Shown here: positions 1 through 9,500 of the stretch, piece after piece
Layout: every line of letters begins with the position of its first letter
Position numbering within the stretch: position 1 is the stretch's first letter
Origin: Garcia nutans
Lineage: Eukaryota > Streptophyta > Magnoliopsida > Malpighiales > Euphorbiaceae
NCBI GenBank assembly: GCA_947685225.1
Contig: CANTUV010000062.1
Location: forward strand, 16,636,501-16,700,500
DNA length: 64,000 nt
Direction: 5' to 3'
Notes under the pieces: model-generated
The model's input: the letters and a program-made list of their open reading frames with translations, nothing else
Database searches by the model: none
What the model was told of the DNA's origin: nothing
Made by a program: the position numbers and the translations under genes

Positions 1-1500
1 AATCAAATCCCCAAGGAACTCCTCACCCTGCACCACTACTGCACTATCTCTATGCACCTTACTCACAACCACACTATGCCCTAACGGATTTGTTACCAAC
101 ACATCAAATCCTAGGGACTCAGCATGCAAATCAGATACAGGCAAAACAGATGCACTAATATATGAATGTGTGGAACCCGGATCAATCAAAGCAAGTACTG
201 GAGTATTAAATAAAGAAAAAGTACCAGCTATGACTGCCGATGTATCTGGCTGTCTCTGCATAACATACATCCTCTGGGAAGATCCAACCTCCTCTGGTCT
301 ACCCTCCCTGGATGTAGCACCTCTTCTAGAACTGAATCCTGGTCTACCTCCCCGGCTGGCACCTCTGCCTCCTCTGCCTCCCCTCACACTAGCTCGAGAA
401 GCAGCAGAATCAACTGGCATCTGATCCTGCCTCTCAGGACAGTCTCTCACAAAGTGGTCAGGTGATCCACACCTGAAGCATACCCCTGATCTACTATGCC
501 TCCAACAAACGCCCCCATGTCTTCCACCACACTGGTTACACACAGGTAAGGTGGATCTCTGAACTCCAGGAGTAGGAGCACTCGCTACTGAAGCTGCAGG
601 TCTAAATCTCTGCCTCTGGAACTGCACTGACCTACCCACTGGTCTCTGGCTCCTACTACTCCGAGGAACAAAACTTCCTCTACCCCTCTTCGCAGAAGAA
701 GACCCTGCCTCGAACTGGGGCCTTCTAACCCTAACCTCTTCCTCTGAAGCAGCTGCAATAACTTGAGCTCGCTCTACACTTCGAGCTGCTGCCACAAGCT
801 GTGAGAAATCCTGATATCTGGATCCAGCCACTAAGCACATGATCGAGGGCCTCAATCCCTCCTCAAATCGCCGACATCTATCAATCTCATCAGTAATGAT
901 ACCCCCAGCATACTGACTCAGTCGAATAAACTCAACTTCATACTCAGTTACGGTCCGATGATCTTGCTTCAAATCTAGAAACTCTCTTTTCTTCCCATCT
1001 TTATACTCCCTAGGAGTATACTTCAACTCAAATTCTCTCAGAAAATCCGCATAAGACAAGGTTGGTGGATCATCCATAGAATGGGGCACTGTCTTCCACC
1101 AGTCGTAGGCATCCTTCTGTAGCAAAGATCTTGCATAGTCAAACTTCTCCTCTGAAGTGGCTTGCAACTGCACAAATACCCTCTGAACTCTATCAAGCCA
1201 CTGTTCTGCTACAGCCGGATCAACTGTACCAAAGAAATCCTCTGCTCCATATTTCCTTAGCTTATCATAGTGCCTTACTGGTACTGAAGGCTGAGGGGGT
1301 GGTGGCGGTGGCTGTGGTTGCACAGGTGCTTGTCTCATAGCTTCCAACATAGGCCTAAACCAGGCTGGCGGAACCTCCTCCCCAGCTGGTCTACCCGACA
1401 CCGAAGCAGGTGCCTCCTCAACACTATCAACCCTAGCTCCCTCAGCAGGAGCAATACTCTCGGCACTACCCTCAACAGATTGTCGCGAATGAGATGCCAT
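1..1500 (-). CDS. Gag-protease polyprotein, N-terminal 500 codons (partial)
   Basis: The start is ATG at 1500-1498 (protein begins MASHSRQS). I read all 500 codons to the window edge and found no stop. Order of parts: an acidic, proline-rich N-terminus with a polyproline stretch; the capsid-like retrotransposon gag region (motifs YDKLRKYGAEDF, DAYDWWKTVP, FLRFE-like, EEGLRPSIMC); a basic Arg/Gly-rich linker; a CCHC zinc knuckle (CFRCGSPDHFVRDC) that binds RNA; then the aspartic protease with active-site DPGSTHS. Reverse transcriptase and integrase would lie beyond the window. Compared with the plus-strand copy at 6280-10653 it has Lys where that copy has a TAG stop and keeps the gag N-terminus that copy lost. 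The open frame suggests a fairly young, possibly coding-competent element. Confidence 0.9.
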   Translation of the reverse strand, partial: MASHSRQSVEGSAESIAPAEGARVDSVEEAPASVSGRPAGEEVPPAWFRPMLEAMRQAPVQPQPPPPPPQPSVPVRHYDKLRKYGAEDFFGTVDPAVAEQWLDRVQRVFVQLQATSEEKFDYARSLLQKDAYDWWKTVPHSMDDPPTLSYADFLREFELKYTPREYKDGKKREFLDLKQDHRTVTEYEVEFIRLSQYAGGIITDEIDRCRRFEEGLRPSIMCLVAGSRYQDFSQLVAAARSVERAQVIAAASEEEVRVRRPQFEAGSSSAKRGRGSFVPRSSRSQRPVGRSVQFQRQRFRPAASVASAPTPGVQRSTLPVCNQCGGRHGGVCWRHSRSGVCFRCGSPDHFVRDCPERQDQMPVDSAASRASVRGGRGGRGASRGGRPGFSSRRGATSREGRPEEVGSSQRMYVMQRQPDTSAVIAGTFSLFNTPVLALIDPGSTHSYISASVLPVSDLHAESLGFDVLVTNPLGHSVVVSKVHRDSAVVVQGEEFLGDLI

Positions 1501-1644
1501 CTCTACCTATATCTGCAAACACAGCAGAATATTCCTCATTAAAGATCAAAGACTGCCATACCAAAACATGTATTTTACTCAAAAACCCACTTTAAAAATC
1601 AAAATATTCTTTTTCTTACAATTGATCTAGGTTGAGAATCTCAA

Positions 1645-1662
1645 ACCTAGGCTCTGATACCA
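1645..1662 (-). other. Primer binding site, initiator tRNA-Met
   Basis: Read on the minus strand the sequence is TGGTATCAGAGCCTAGGT, complementary to the 3' end of plant initiator tRNA-Met. It lies five bases inside the LTR 3' end at 1668, where minus-strand cDNA synthesis is primed. Confidence 0.93.
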
Positions 1663-2185
1663 AAAATTGTAACACCCCTTCCCGACCTACGTGTGTAAGC
1701 TGAGTAGAGGCGCCACCCTATCCTAATGTTGCTACCACTTTTACTTAGTCAAATTTTTGTTCCGATTTTTATAGAAATTTTGCCATAGTTTTGCCTAAAA
1801 ATTCAATCCCAAGTGTCGACAAAACTGGTTTTTTTCTAATTTTTGAAAACATTTTTACACAAACCAATGCAAACAAAATCATTCTCAGTACACTTCCAAT
1901 AAATCCCCCTTATAACCTCAACTACAACCTGCAAAAAGGATTTACACTTCTAGTACAAAATAAAGTAAAGGTTTATTATGAAATACAGCAGATAAAATCT
2001 TTGTTCACTATGTAACGGAAAGTAACAATATTTACAAATTCATATACATCAAAACTCAAGTTTTACAACACATAAAATTTATACATGTTTGGCAGTCAGT
2101 CTTCGATCTTAAAGCCCACTATTCAATCTTCAAAATCTAGGCTCGACTCGGCCTAGAGGAACTCTCTGGTTCTTCCTTGTCACCT

Positions 2186-2223
2186 GCGCGAAGAATCACA
2201 TTCGCGCTAAGCCAACGGCTTAG
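2186..2223 (-). other. Twin-hairpin module, copy A
   Basis: On the minus strand: hairpin 1 CTAAGCC-GTT-GGCTTAG (2223-2207), then hairpin 2 GCGCGAA-8 nt-TTCGCGC (2207-2186), followed by AGGTGAC. Its last stem pair (A-T) is reversed relative to copy B at 12756-12777 (T-A), a compensatory double change. Function unknown. Confidence 0.8.
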
Positions 2224-2473
2224 TAAGATAAAACATGCTAATGGTATGCTTTAATGTAATGCAATGCCACATTCAACATTAATCAATCATACTCAATAAC
2301 CAACATCTCATTTCATTAACTCATAACATTATTTAGGACATTCATATAACCCTGACACCTATGGGCCCAACAAGTATTTAATATGATATTCAGAGTTCAG
2401 AGTTACTGCTTTGGTTCATAGTCACAATAATCACGCCCGTAGGCAATGTATATACATGTATCTCTATCCATGG

Positions 2474-2655
2474 ATAGTGTAACAGACCCAGTCTCTTGGA
2501 TCATCAACTCAACACATATGAGGAGATCCTCAACCCGGCAAGACTGTTACAAATCATATATCTCATAGTGTAACAGACCCAGTCTCTTGGATCATCAACT
2601 CAACACATATGAGGAGATCCTCAACCCGGCAAGACTGTTACCTTTTATCATTTCT
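2474..2655 (-). repeat. Tandem duplication, 2 x 91 bp, inside the LTR
   Basis: Two nearly identical direct copies of a 91-bp unit containing TGTAACAGACCCAGTC and ending CGGCAAGACTGTTAC. Each unit has complementary ends (GTAACAG / CTGTTAC), so each can fold on itself. Related but different arrays occupy the same LTR position in other families (12286-12450, 32655-32785, 40420-40610). Confidence 0.9.
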
Positions 2656-4370
2656 TAGGCATGCCACCCAAATCCAGAACTCTGAAACTGAATAACATAT
2701 TAAACAAACAATTCATTTCCATTCTCAATTCTCATCACATTTAGGCAAACATGCCTTCTTTCTTTCAATTACATCATCTTAGCCAATAACAATGGCTTCA
2801 CATTTCATTTCACAATATAACATCTCATTATTCAAGTATATATATATATATATCTCATCCATGATCACATTATATCTCACATAGCATCATTCATAAATAT
2901 TAACATTTCATTCCACATTACTCATGAAACACATTACCATTCACAATGCACAACATAACATTGTTCAATCTCAACAATGCAATTAGGGCAAAGAACAATT
3001 GATTATAACATTCATTGATTCAAGTGTGTTTAAAGTGTTTAGGGTTAGGTTTAAGGACCAACCTACCTTTGGAGAACCAAAGCAATGCAAGAAGAACAAA
3101 GAATTAAAACCCTAACCATAAATAGTACATTCTGGTTTTAAACTCCATTTTATCCTTATTTTGAAAAATTGTATAAAATAATCTACTTGACTAAAAATTC
3201 TAAAATTTTTACAGAATTTAGTTTTGTATCTTAAAATCATCCCTTTAAAATTTCAGATCAAACTGAACACAAAATCTTGGTCAAATAGTTCACCTAACCA
3301 GACTGCCCCAATTGCCCTGCATCCTGGCAGCAGTTCTGAACTTTGTGAATTCCATAAATCAAATTCAATCAATGTGATTCCAAATTATTTTTCTCAAATA
3401 CTAGACTCACTAAGCAACAACATATCCAAAATTCAATTGAATATGATTTTTCTACATTTTATTAAAAATCACGAAATATAGCTGTCCCAGTTAAGGTACC
3501 TGCTGGAACAGGTCTAATGAAAATAATTTTTCTAAACTCATAACCATTCCAAAATCGAATCAACATATTTTTCAGTCATTCTAGACTCATAGAGGCACAA
3601 CATATCAAAAATTTACTTCAAGAACATTTTTCTATAATTAATTAAAAATCATACAAATCACAGCCTTTACTAATTGTAAAACAGAAACAATTTCACTAAA
3701 CACAACTCTTACTCAACACAATCACTTCCAACACCTTCACCAACTCAACTTCTCATCATCAAACCAACAAACCCTAATTCCTTTCTCACACCACTTCAAA
3801 AGAATTGAAGAAATTAAAGAAAAGATCTTACCTCAAATGAAGAAATCCACAAATCTTTAACCAAAACCCTTGTTTCTTTCTTCAAAATGCTTCAAACCTC
3901 AAGATCACCTCTCTTTCTCTCTTTGTCTATGGAGAATCCGGCCACTTCAAGAAAGAAAGAAGAAAATGCACAAGTCAAACACCTTTTCTTCTTTTAATCT
4001 CCACCATGCATCTTACAAGGAAAATTACCAAAACACCCTTAACCATATAACTAACTCTTTGTCTCATATAAGCCCTTTATAGTAATTTCATTAACAACCA
4101 AAAATATCTTCTTCCACTTAACCATCACCTTGACTCTTCATTTGACCAATGTATATGTTAATTATATCATCATATAAACAACATATACATTTGTCTCTAA
4201 ACCCTAAATTTCTTCTCCAAAACACATATACATATACATTCTCTTCCCATTTCTTTTCTCTTACAATTTAACACATATATGCACAAACATTCACTTCCCA
4301 ATATATATATCAACAACCACAATAACAACAACATACTCAAAACTTCTAGGGCATAAATGAGGATATTACA

Positions 4371-4600
4371 CCACTCACTTAATTTCCATTTCCATTAATT
4401 AACTTAATTAATTAAAATCATTAACTAATCATCTTTTGACTTCCACCAACTTGACTTGTATATGTTGTATATATTGCTATATATACAACATATACACTCT
4501 CTCTTCTTTTCCCTTTTTCTTTCCAACTACACATATACATTAAATCCAATTAAAACAACAATTATATCAAAACTTCTAGGGCACACTTTGGGATATTACA
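4371..4600 (-). repeat. 5'-terminal fragment of an older related LTR
   Basis: Its outer end, read on the minus strand, is TGTAATATCCCAAAGTGTGC and then CCCTAGAAGTTTT, clearly homologous to the LTR starts at 4370, 5115 and 10700. Only about 230 bp remain, because the element to its left was inserted into it. It abuts LINE coding sequence at 4601, so it was itself inserted in the LINE. Confidence 0.8.
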
Positions 4601-5114
4601 CTTTTATTCTAGGGTGCGTAATACATGAAAATATTCTTATTGCCCATGAACTTTTTCATTCTTTAAAGAATATGCTAGGTAGTAAGTCTTGGAACATGAT
4701 CATCAAACTAGACATGAACAAAACCAATGATAAGGTAGAATGGACCTTTTTAGAAAAATATTGAGAGCTATGGGAATTTGAGAAAAAGACATCAGACTAT
4801 ATATGCAATATGTGTATTCTATCTCTTATGGTATCATTATGAATTGGAATTGTTTTGGGCATTTTCAACTAACCAGGGGTCTATGGCAGGATGGCACACT
4901 CTTTCCCTCTCTATTTTTGTTTATCACAAATGCCCTTTCTATGCTCTCACACTAAGCAATGGCGGAAGAACTCACCCCTACTTACTCACCTCTTGTTTGT
5001 TAATGATACTTTATTATGTGGTAAAGAAACTATTGAAGAAGAACTTCCCTTTATGCATATTCTTGATTTTCATTATGTGTTTTATGGCCAGGCTATCAAC
5101 TTCATGAATCAAAG
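4601..5114 (+). pseudogene. LINE (L1-type) reverse transcriptase, fragment 1
   Basis: Translation in shifting frames gives recognisable plant L1 reverse-transcriptase motifs: HENILIAHELFHSLKN followed by a KLDMNK..DKVEWTFLEKYL segment, a damaged palm motif around FVNDTLLCGKETIEE (the usual F-A-D-D box has become F-V-N-D), and a conserved segment ending INFMNQS. Several frameshifts and the altered catalytic box make it non-functional. The 5' side was cut off by the LTR scrap at 4600. The reading continues after the inserted element at 13177, in the part of LINE RT that follows the palm, so 4601-5114 and 13177-15173 are one interrupted LINE. Confidence 0.85.
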
Positions 5115-6280
5115 TGTAATATCCTCATTTATGCCCTAGAAGTTTTGTATGTTGTTGTTATTGTGGTTGTTTCAAATTGCAAGATAAAGAATTGAGAAAA
5201 GAAAAGTATATGTGTTTTGGGAAGGATTTAGGGTTTAGAGAGAATGGTATATGTTGTGTATATGTTGATATATATAACATATAAATGGGTCAAAGAAGAG
5301 TCAAGGTGTTGGTTAGTGGAAGAAGATATTTTATTGTTGAGTGTGTAATTACATATATGGGCTTATATAAGACAAAAAGTTAGTTATATGATTGAGGGCA
5401 TTTTGGTAATTGCTTGGATAAAATCTCTTGGTGGAGATTTAAAGAAGAAAAGTCATTTGACTTTGTTGAATTTTCTTTTCTTCTCATGTTTGTGCCGGCC
5501 ATTGAAGAAGACAAAGGGAAAGAGAAGTGTTCTTGATGCTATACTCAAATTGAAGAAGGAATTGAGAGATTTGGTGAAAGATTTGTGGAATTTCCTCATC
5601 TAAGGTAAGTATTCTATTGTTTCCTTTACTTATTTTGGTAGTAGTGTTGAAGTTATGATTAGGGTGATTTGTGATTTGTTGGTTTGATGATTAGATGTGT
5701 TTGTGTTGTGTTCTCAAGTGTTGAATTGGTTTTAAGTTAAGAGTTTAAATAGGTGTTGTTGTTGGAAGTGGTGGATGTTGATTTTGAAAGATGGTGATTT
5801 TAGGGTTTTGAGATAGTTTGTGTTTAAGTGTAATATTAATGTGTTATGAGGTGATTTTTATGATGAATATGTGTTTAGAACATGGTTTATGTTCATTTGA
5901 AACATGTGGTATGATGTATATTAAGTTTAAATGCAATTGGGAAAGTGTTGGCTTTGGTTAGGGTTTTGGTTATGGGTGACACGGCCAAAAAGCTATGGGA
6001 AACACGGCCAAGACATGAAATTTTGAAGGTGTTGGATTGATTTTTGAGAGACACGGCCGTGTCCCCAAGCCATGTTTGCTACTGCCAAAGTTTGGTTGAG
6101 AGACACGGCCACAAGCTTGGCCGTGTCCCTTGCCCGTGTTGCTTACTGTCCAATTGGTTTGAGTGACACGGCCACAAGCTTGGTCGTGTCCCTCAAGTGG
6201 CTGCCCATGTCCCTCAATTGTGTAGGTTAAGGTTTTACTTCCTTGTTCTTTTTGCATTGCTTTGGTTCTCAAAGGGTAGG
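5115..6280 (+). repeat. 5' LTR, truncated (about 1166 bp of 2472)
   Basis: It starts TGTAATATCC at 5115 and matches 10700-11866. At about 6280 the LTR sequence stops and gag sequence begins. The retained part is U3-like and includes the palindromic CACGGCC array (5978-6225) but lacks the tandem array, the twin hairpin and the LTR 3' end. Confidence 0.92.
5978..6225 (+). repeat. GACACGGCC / GGCCGTGTC palindromic array
   Basis: A GC-rich island in an A/T-rich LTR, built of inverted pairs such as GACACGGCC-ACAAGCTT-GGCCGTGTC, with partial copies between (GACACGGCCGTGTCC, GCCCATGTCC). The identical block recurs at 11563-11810 in the 3' LTR. The same words form an array in the unrelated solo LTR at 30355-30790. 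Confidence 0.9.
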
Positions 6281-6516
6281 TTGATCCAGCTGTGGCAGAA
6301 CAGTGGCTTGACAGAGTTCAGAGAGTATTTGTTCAGTTGCAAGCCACCTCAGAAGAAAAGTTTGACTATGCAAGATCTTTGCTACAGAAGGATGCCTACG
6401 ATTGGTGGAAGACGGTGCCCCATTCTATGGATGATCCTCCAACACTGTCTTACACTGACTTCTTGAGAGAATTTGAGTTGAAGTATACTCCAAGGGAGTA
6501 TAAGGATATGAAGTAG
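6280..6516 (+). pseudogene. Gag fragment cut off by deletion and a TAG stop
   Basis: This is in the same reading frame as the long frame that follows. It encodes the gag segment from VDPAVAEQWLDRVQ through DAYDWWKTVP to REYKDMK and ends at TAG 6514-6516. The minus-strand relative has a sense Lys codon there. Upstream of 6280 the frame runs into LTR sequence and a TAG at 6277-6279, so there is no native start. Confidence 0.88.
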
Positions 6517-9500
6517 ATGGAGTTCTTGAGCTTGAAGCAAGATAGCAAGACTGTAACTGAATATGAGGTTGAGTTTATTAGATTGAGTCATTATGCTGGT
6601 GGCATTATTGCTGATGAGATAGATAGATGTCGGAGGTTTCAGGAGGGATTGAGACCCTCTATCATGTGCTTAGTGGCCGGGTCTAGATATCACGATTTCT
6701 CCCAGCTAGTGGCAGCAGCTCGAGATGTAGAAAGGGCTCAAGTGATTGCAGCTGCATCAGAGGAAGAGGTCAGAGTGAGAAGGCCTCAGTTCGAGGCAGG
6801 GTCTTCTTCAGCAAAGAGGGGTAGAGGAAGCTTTGTTCCTAGGAGTAGTAGGAGCCAGAGACCAGCAGGTAGATCAGTGCAGTTCCAGAGGCATAGATAT
6901 AGACCTGCAGCTTCAGTGGCAAGTGCTCCGACCCCTATGGTTCAGAGATCCACCTTACCTATCTGCATCCATTGTGGGAGGCCACATGGTGGTCCTTGTT
7001 GGAAGGCTGGTGTTGCAGGGGTTTGTTTCAGGTGTGGGTCACCGGATCACTTTGTGAGAGACTGTCCGGAGAGACAGGAGTTTATGCCAGTTGATTCTGC
7101 CGCTTCTCGAGCCAGTGTGAGGGGAGGTAGAGGAGGCAGAGGTGCCAGCCGAGGTGGTAGAGCAGGGTTCAGTTCTAGAGGTGGTGCTACATCCAGGGAA
7201 ACTAGACCGGAGGAGGTTGGTTCTTCCCAGAGGATGTATGTTATGCAGAGACAGCCGGATGCATCGGCGGTCATAGCTGGTACTTTTTCTTTATTTGATA
7301 CTGCAGTACTTGCTTTGATTGATCCGGGTTCCACCCATTCTTATATTAGTGCATCTGTATTGCCTGTGTTTGATGTGCATGCTGAGTCCCTAGGATTTGA
7401 TGTTTTGGTGACAAATCCGTTAGGGCATAGTGTGATGGTGAGTAAAGTGCATCGGGATAGTGCAGTGAGGGTGCAGGGTGAGGAGTTCCTTGGAGATTTG
7501 ATTGAGATGCCATTTAAGGAATATGATGTGATTTTAGGCATGGATTGGCTATCTCGACATGGAGCTGTGGTGGATTGTAAAAAGAAGATTGTTTCTTTGA
7601 GAACTAGTGATGGTAGAGAGGTGATAGTATCTAATGAGCAGGAACAGTTAGCCTCCTTATTTGTTTCAGCTGTTGCAGCCAGGAGGTTGATTAGAAAGGG
7701 ATGTGAAGCTTATCTTGCTCATGTGATAGATACTAGAGTAAGAAGTTCTCCTATTGATAGCATTGCCACAGTTGCAGAGTTCCCTGATGTTTTTCCTGAG
7801 GAGTTGCCAGGATTGCCGCCTGAGAGAGAGGTGGAGTTTGGTATTGAATTGTTGCCTGGTACCACTCCTATCTCGATTACTCCTTACAGAATGGCACCAG
7901 CAGAACTAAGAGAGTTAAAAGTGCAATTACAGGAGCTGTTGGATAAGGGATTCATTCGCCCCAGTGTTTCTCCTTGGGGAGCTCCTGTGCTGTTTGTGAA
8001 GAAGAAAGATGGTACCATGAGGTTATGTATCGACTATAGGCAATTGAACAAGGTGACAATTAAGAATAAATATCCTTTGCCTAGAATCGATGATCTCTTT
8101 GATCAATTGAAGGATGCAGCTGTGTTTTCTAAAATTGATCTGAGATCTGGGTACCATCAGCTGAGAGTCAGAGCTGAAGATGTTCCGAAGACAGCTTTCA
8201 GGACCAGGTATGGGCACTATGAATTTTTAGTTATGCCTTTTGGTCTGACGAATGCACCTGCAGCTTTTATGGATTTGATGAATAGGGTGTTTAGGCCCTA
8301 TTTGGATCAGTTTGTAGTGGTCTTCATCGATGATATCCTGGTGTATTCGAGGAATGAAGAGGAACATGATATGCATCTGCGGATTGTGTTGCAGATTTTG
8401 AGAGAAAAGCAATTATTTGCCAAATTGTCGAAGTGTGAGTTCTGGTTGGATCAAGTAGCTTTTCTTGGACATATTGTTTCAGCAGAAGGCATCAGAGTTG
8501 ATCCGAGTAAAGTTGAAGCAATTTTGAATTGGAGTCCACCCAAGTCAGTGACAGAGGTTAGAAGTTTTCTGGGTTTGGCAGGCTATTACCGGCGGTTTGT
8601 GAAAGGGTTTTCTTTGATAGCTACTCCACTCACCAGATTGCTTCGTAAGGGAGTGAGATTTGTGTGGACGGATCAGTGTCAGGCTAGCTTTGAGCAGTTG
8701 AGAGATATGTTGACTCAAGCGCCTGTTCTTACTTTACCTGTAGAAGGCAAACCATATGTGATCTACAGTGATGCGTCACATAGTGGTTTGGGATGTGTGC
8801 TGATGCAGGAAGGGAAAGTTATAGCTTATGCATCTCGTCAGTTGAAACCGCATGAGCTTAACTACCCCACCCATGATTTGGAATTAGCAGCCATTGTGTT
8901 TGCATTAAAGATTTGGCGCCATTATCTGTTTGGGGAGAAATGTTTCATTTACACTGATCACAAAAGTTTGAAGTATTTGGGTGTTCAGAAAGAGCTCAAC
9001 CTTCGGCAGAGGAGATGGTTGGAATTGATTAAAGACTACGACTGCTTGATTGATTATCATCCAGGTAAAGCAAATGTAGTTGCTGATGCCTTAAGTCGGA
9101 AGTCTTTAGCTGGTTTAACAGTTTATTCGCTCTCGTTGCTTGTTGAGTTGAGAGCTTTGCGTGCCAGTTTTGTACTTTGTGATGATGGTGCATTATTGGC
9201 ACAGTTGCAATTGAAGCCGGTTTTGTTGGATCAGATCAAAGAGGCTCAGTTGACTGATAAGAAGATTCAGAAGATTATTGCAGATTGTCAGAGTAGAGAG
9301 AGTAGAGATTTTGTTGTGAGGAATGATGGGAGCCTATGGTTCAAGAACAGATTGTGTGTACCCGATAATGCTGATTTGAAGAGGGTCATTTTGGAAGAGG
9401 CACATCAGTCGATGTTTTCTATGCATCCGGGCAACACCAAGATGTATCATGATTTGAGACAGCATTACTGGTGGATTGGGTTGAAAAGAGACATTGCTGA

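Larger units (their letters stand above)
1..4370 (-). mobile_element. Ty3/gypsy (Tekay/Del-type chromovirus) element, 5' part
   Basis: Only the upstream part of this minus-strand element is inside the window: a complete 5' LTR (1668-4370), a tRNA-iMet primer binding site, and an unbroken gag-protease frame that leaves the window at base 1. The LTR ends are the standard TG..CA. It was inserted into an older LTR of the same kind, whose remnant continues at 4371; the first five bases there (CCACT) are the expected target duplication, but the partner copy is outside the window. Gag and protease closely resemble those of the plus-strand element at 5115-13171, but the LTRs differ strongly in their middle parts, so the two are different subfamilies. 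Clade assignment is by resemblance of gag-pol and LTR length. Confidence 0.9.
1668..4370 (-). repeat. 5' LTR of the minus-strand Tekay element (2703 bp)
   Basis: On the minus strand it starts TGTAATATCC at 4370 and ends GGTGTTACA at 1668. In transcription order it carries an A/T-rich U3, the palindrome GGCATGCC (about 2657-2664), a duplicated 91-bp unit (2474-2655), a GGGCCCA box (about 2363-2369), and the twin-hairpin module (2186-2223). It has no GC-rich palindromic array, unlike the LTR at 5115. No gene lies in this stretch; short open frames here are chance. Confidence 0.92.

Noticed and set aside
5388..5603. 71-codon frame present identically in both LTRs of the young element (also 10973-11188)
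   Set aside because: Identity reflects the recent LTR duplication, not protein constraint; no domain.
5978..6225. CRISPR-like array of regularly spaced repeats
   Set aside because: Repeats are short inverted words with irregular spacing in a plant LTR; no cas genes and a eukaryotic context.
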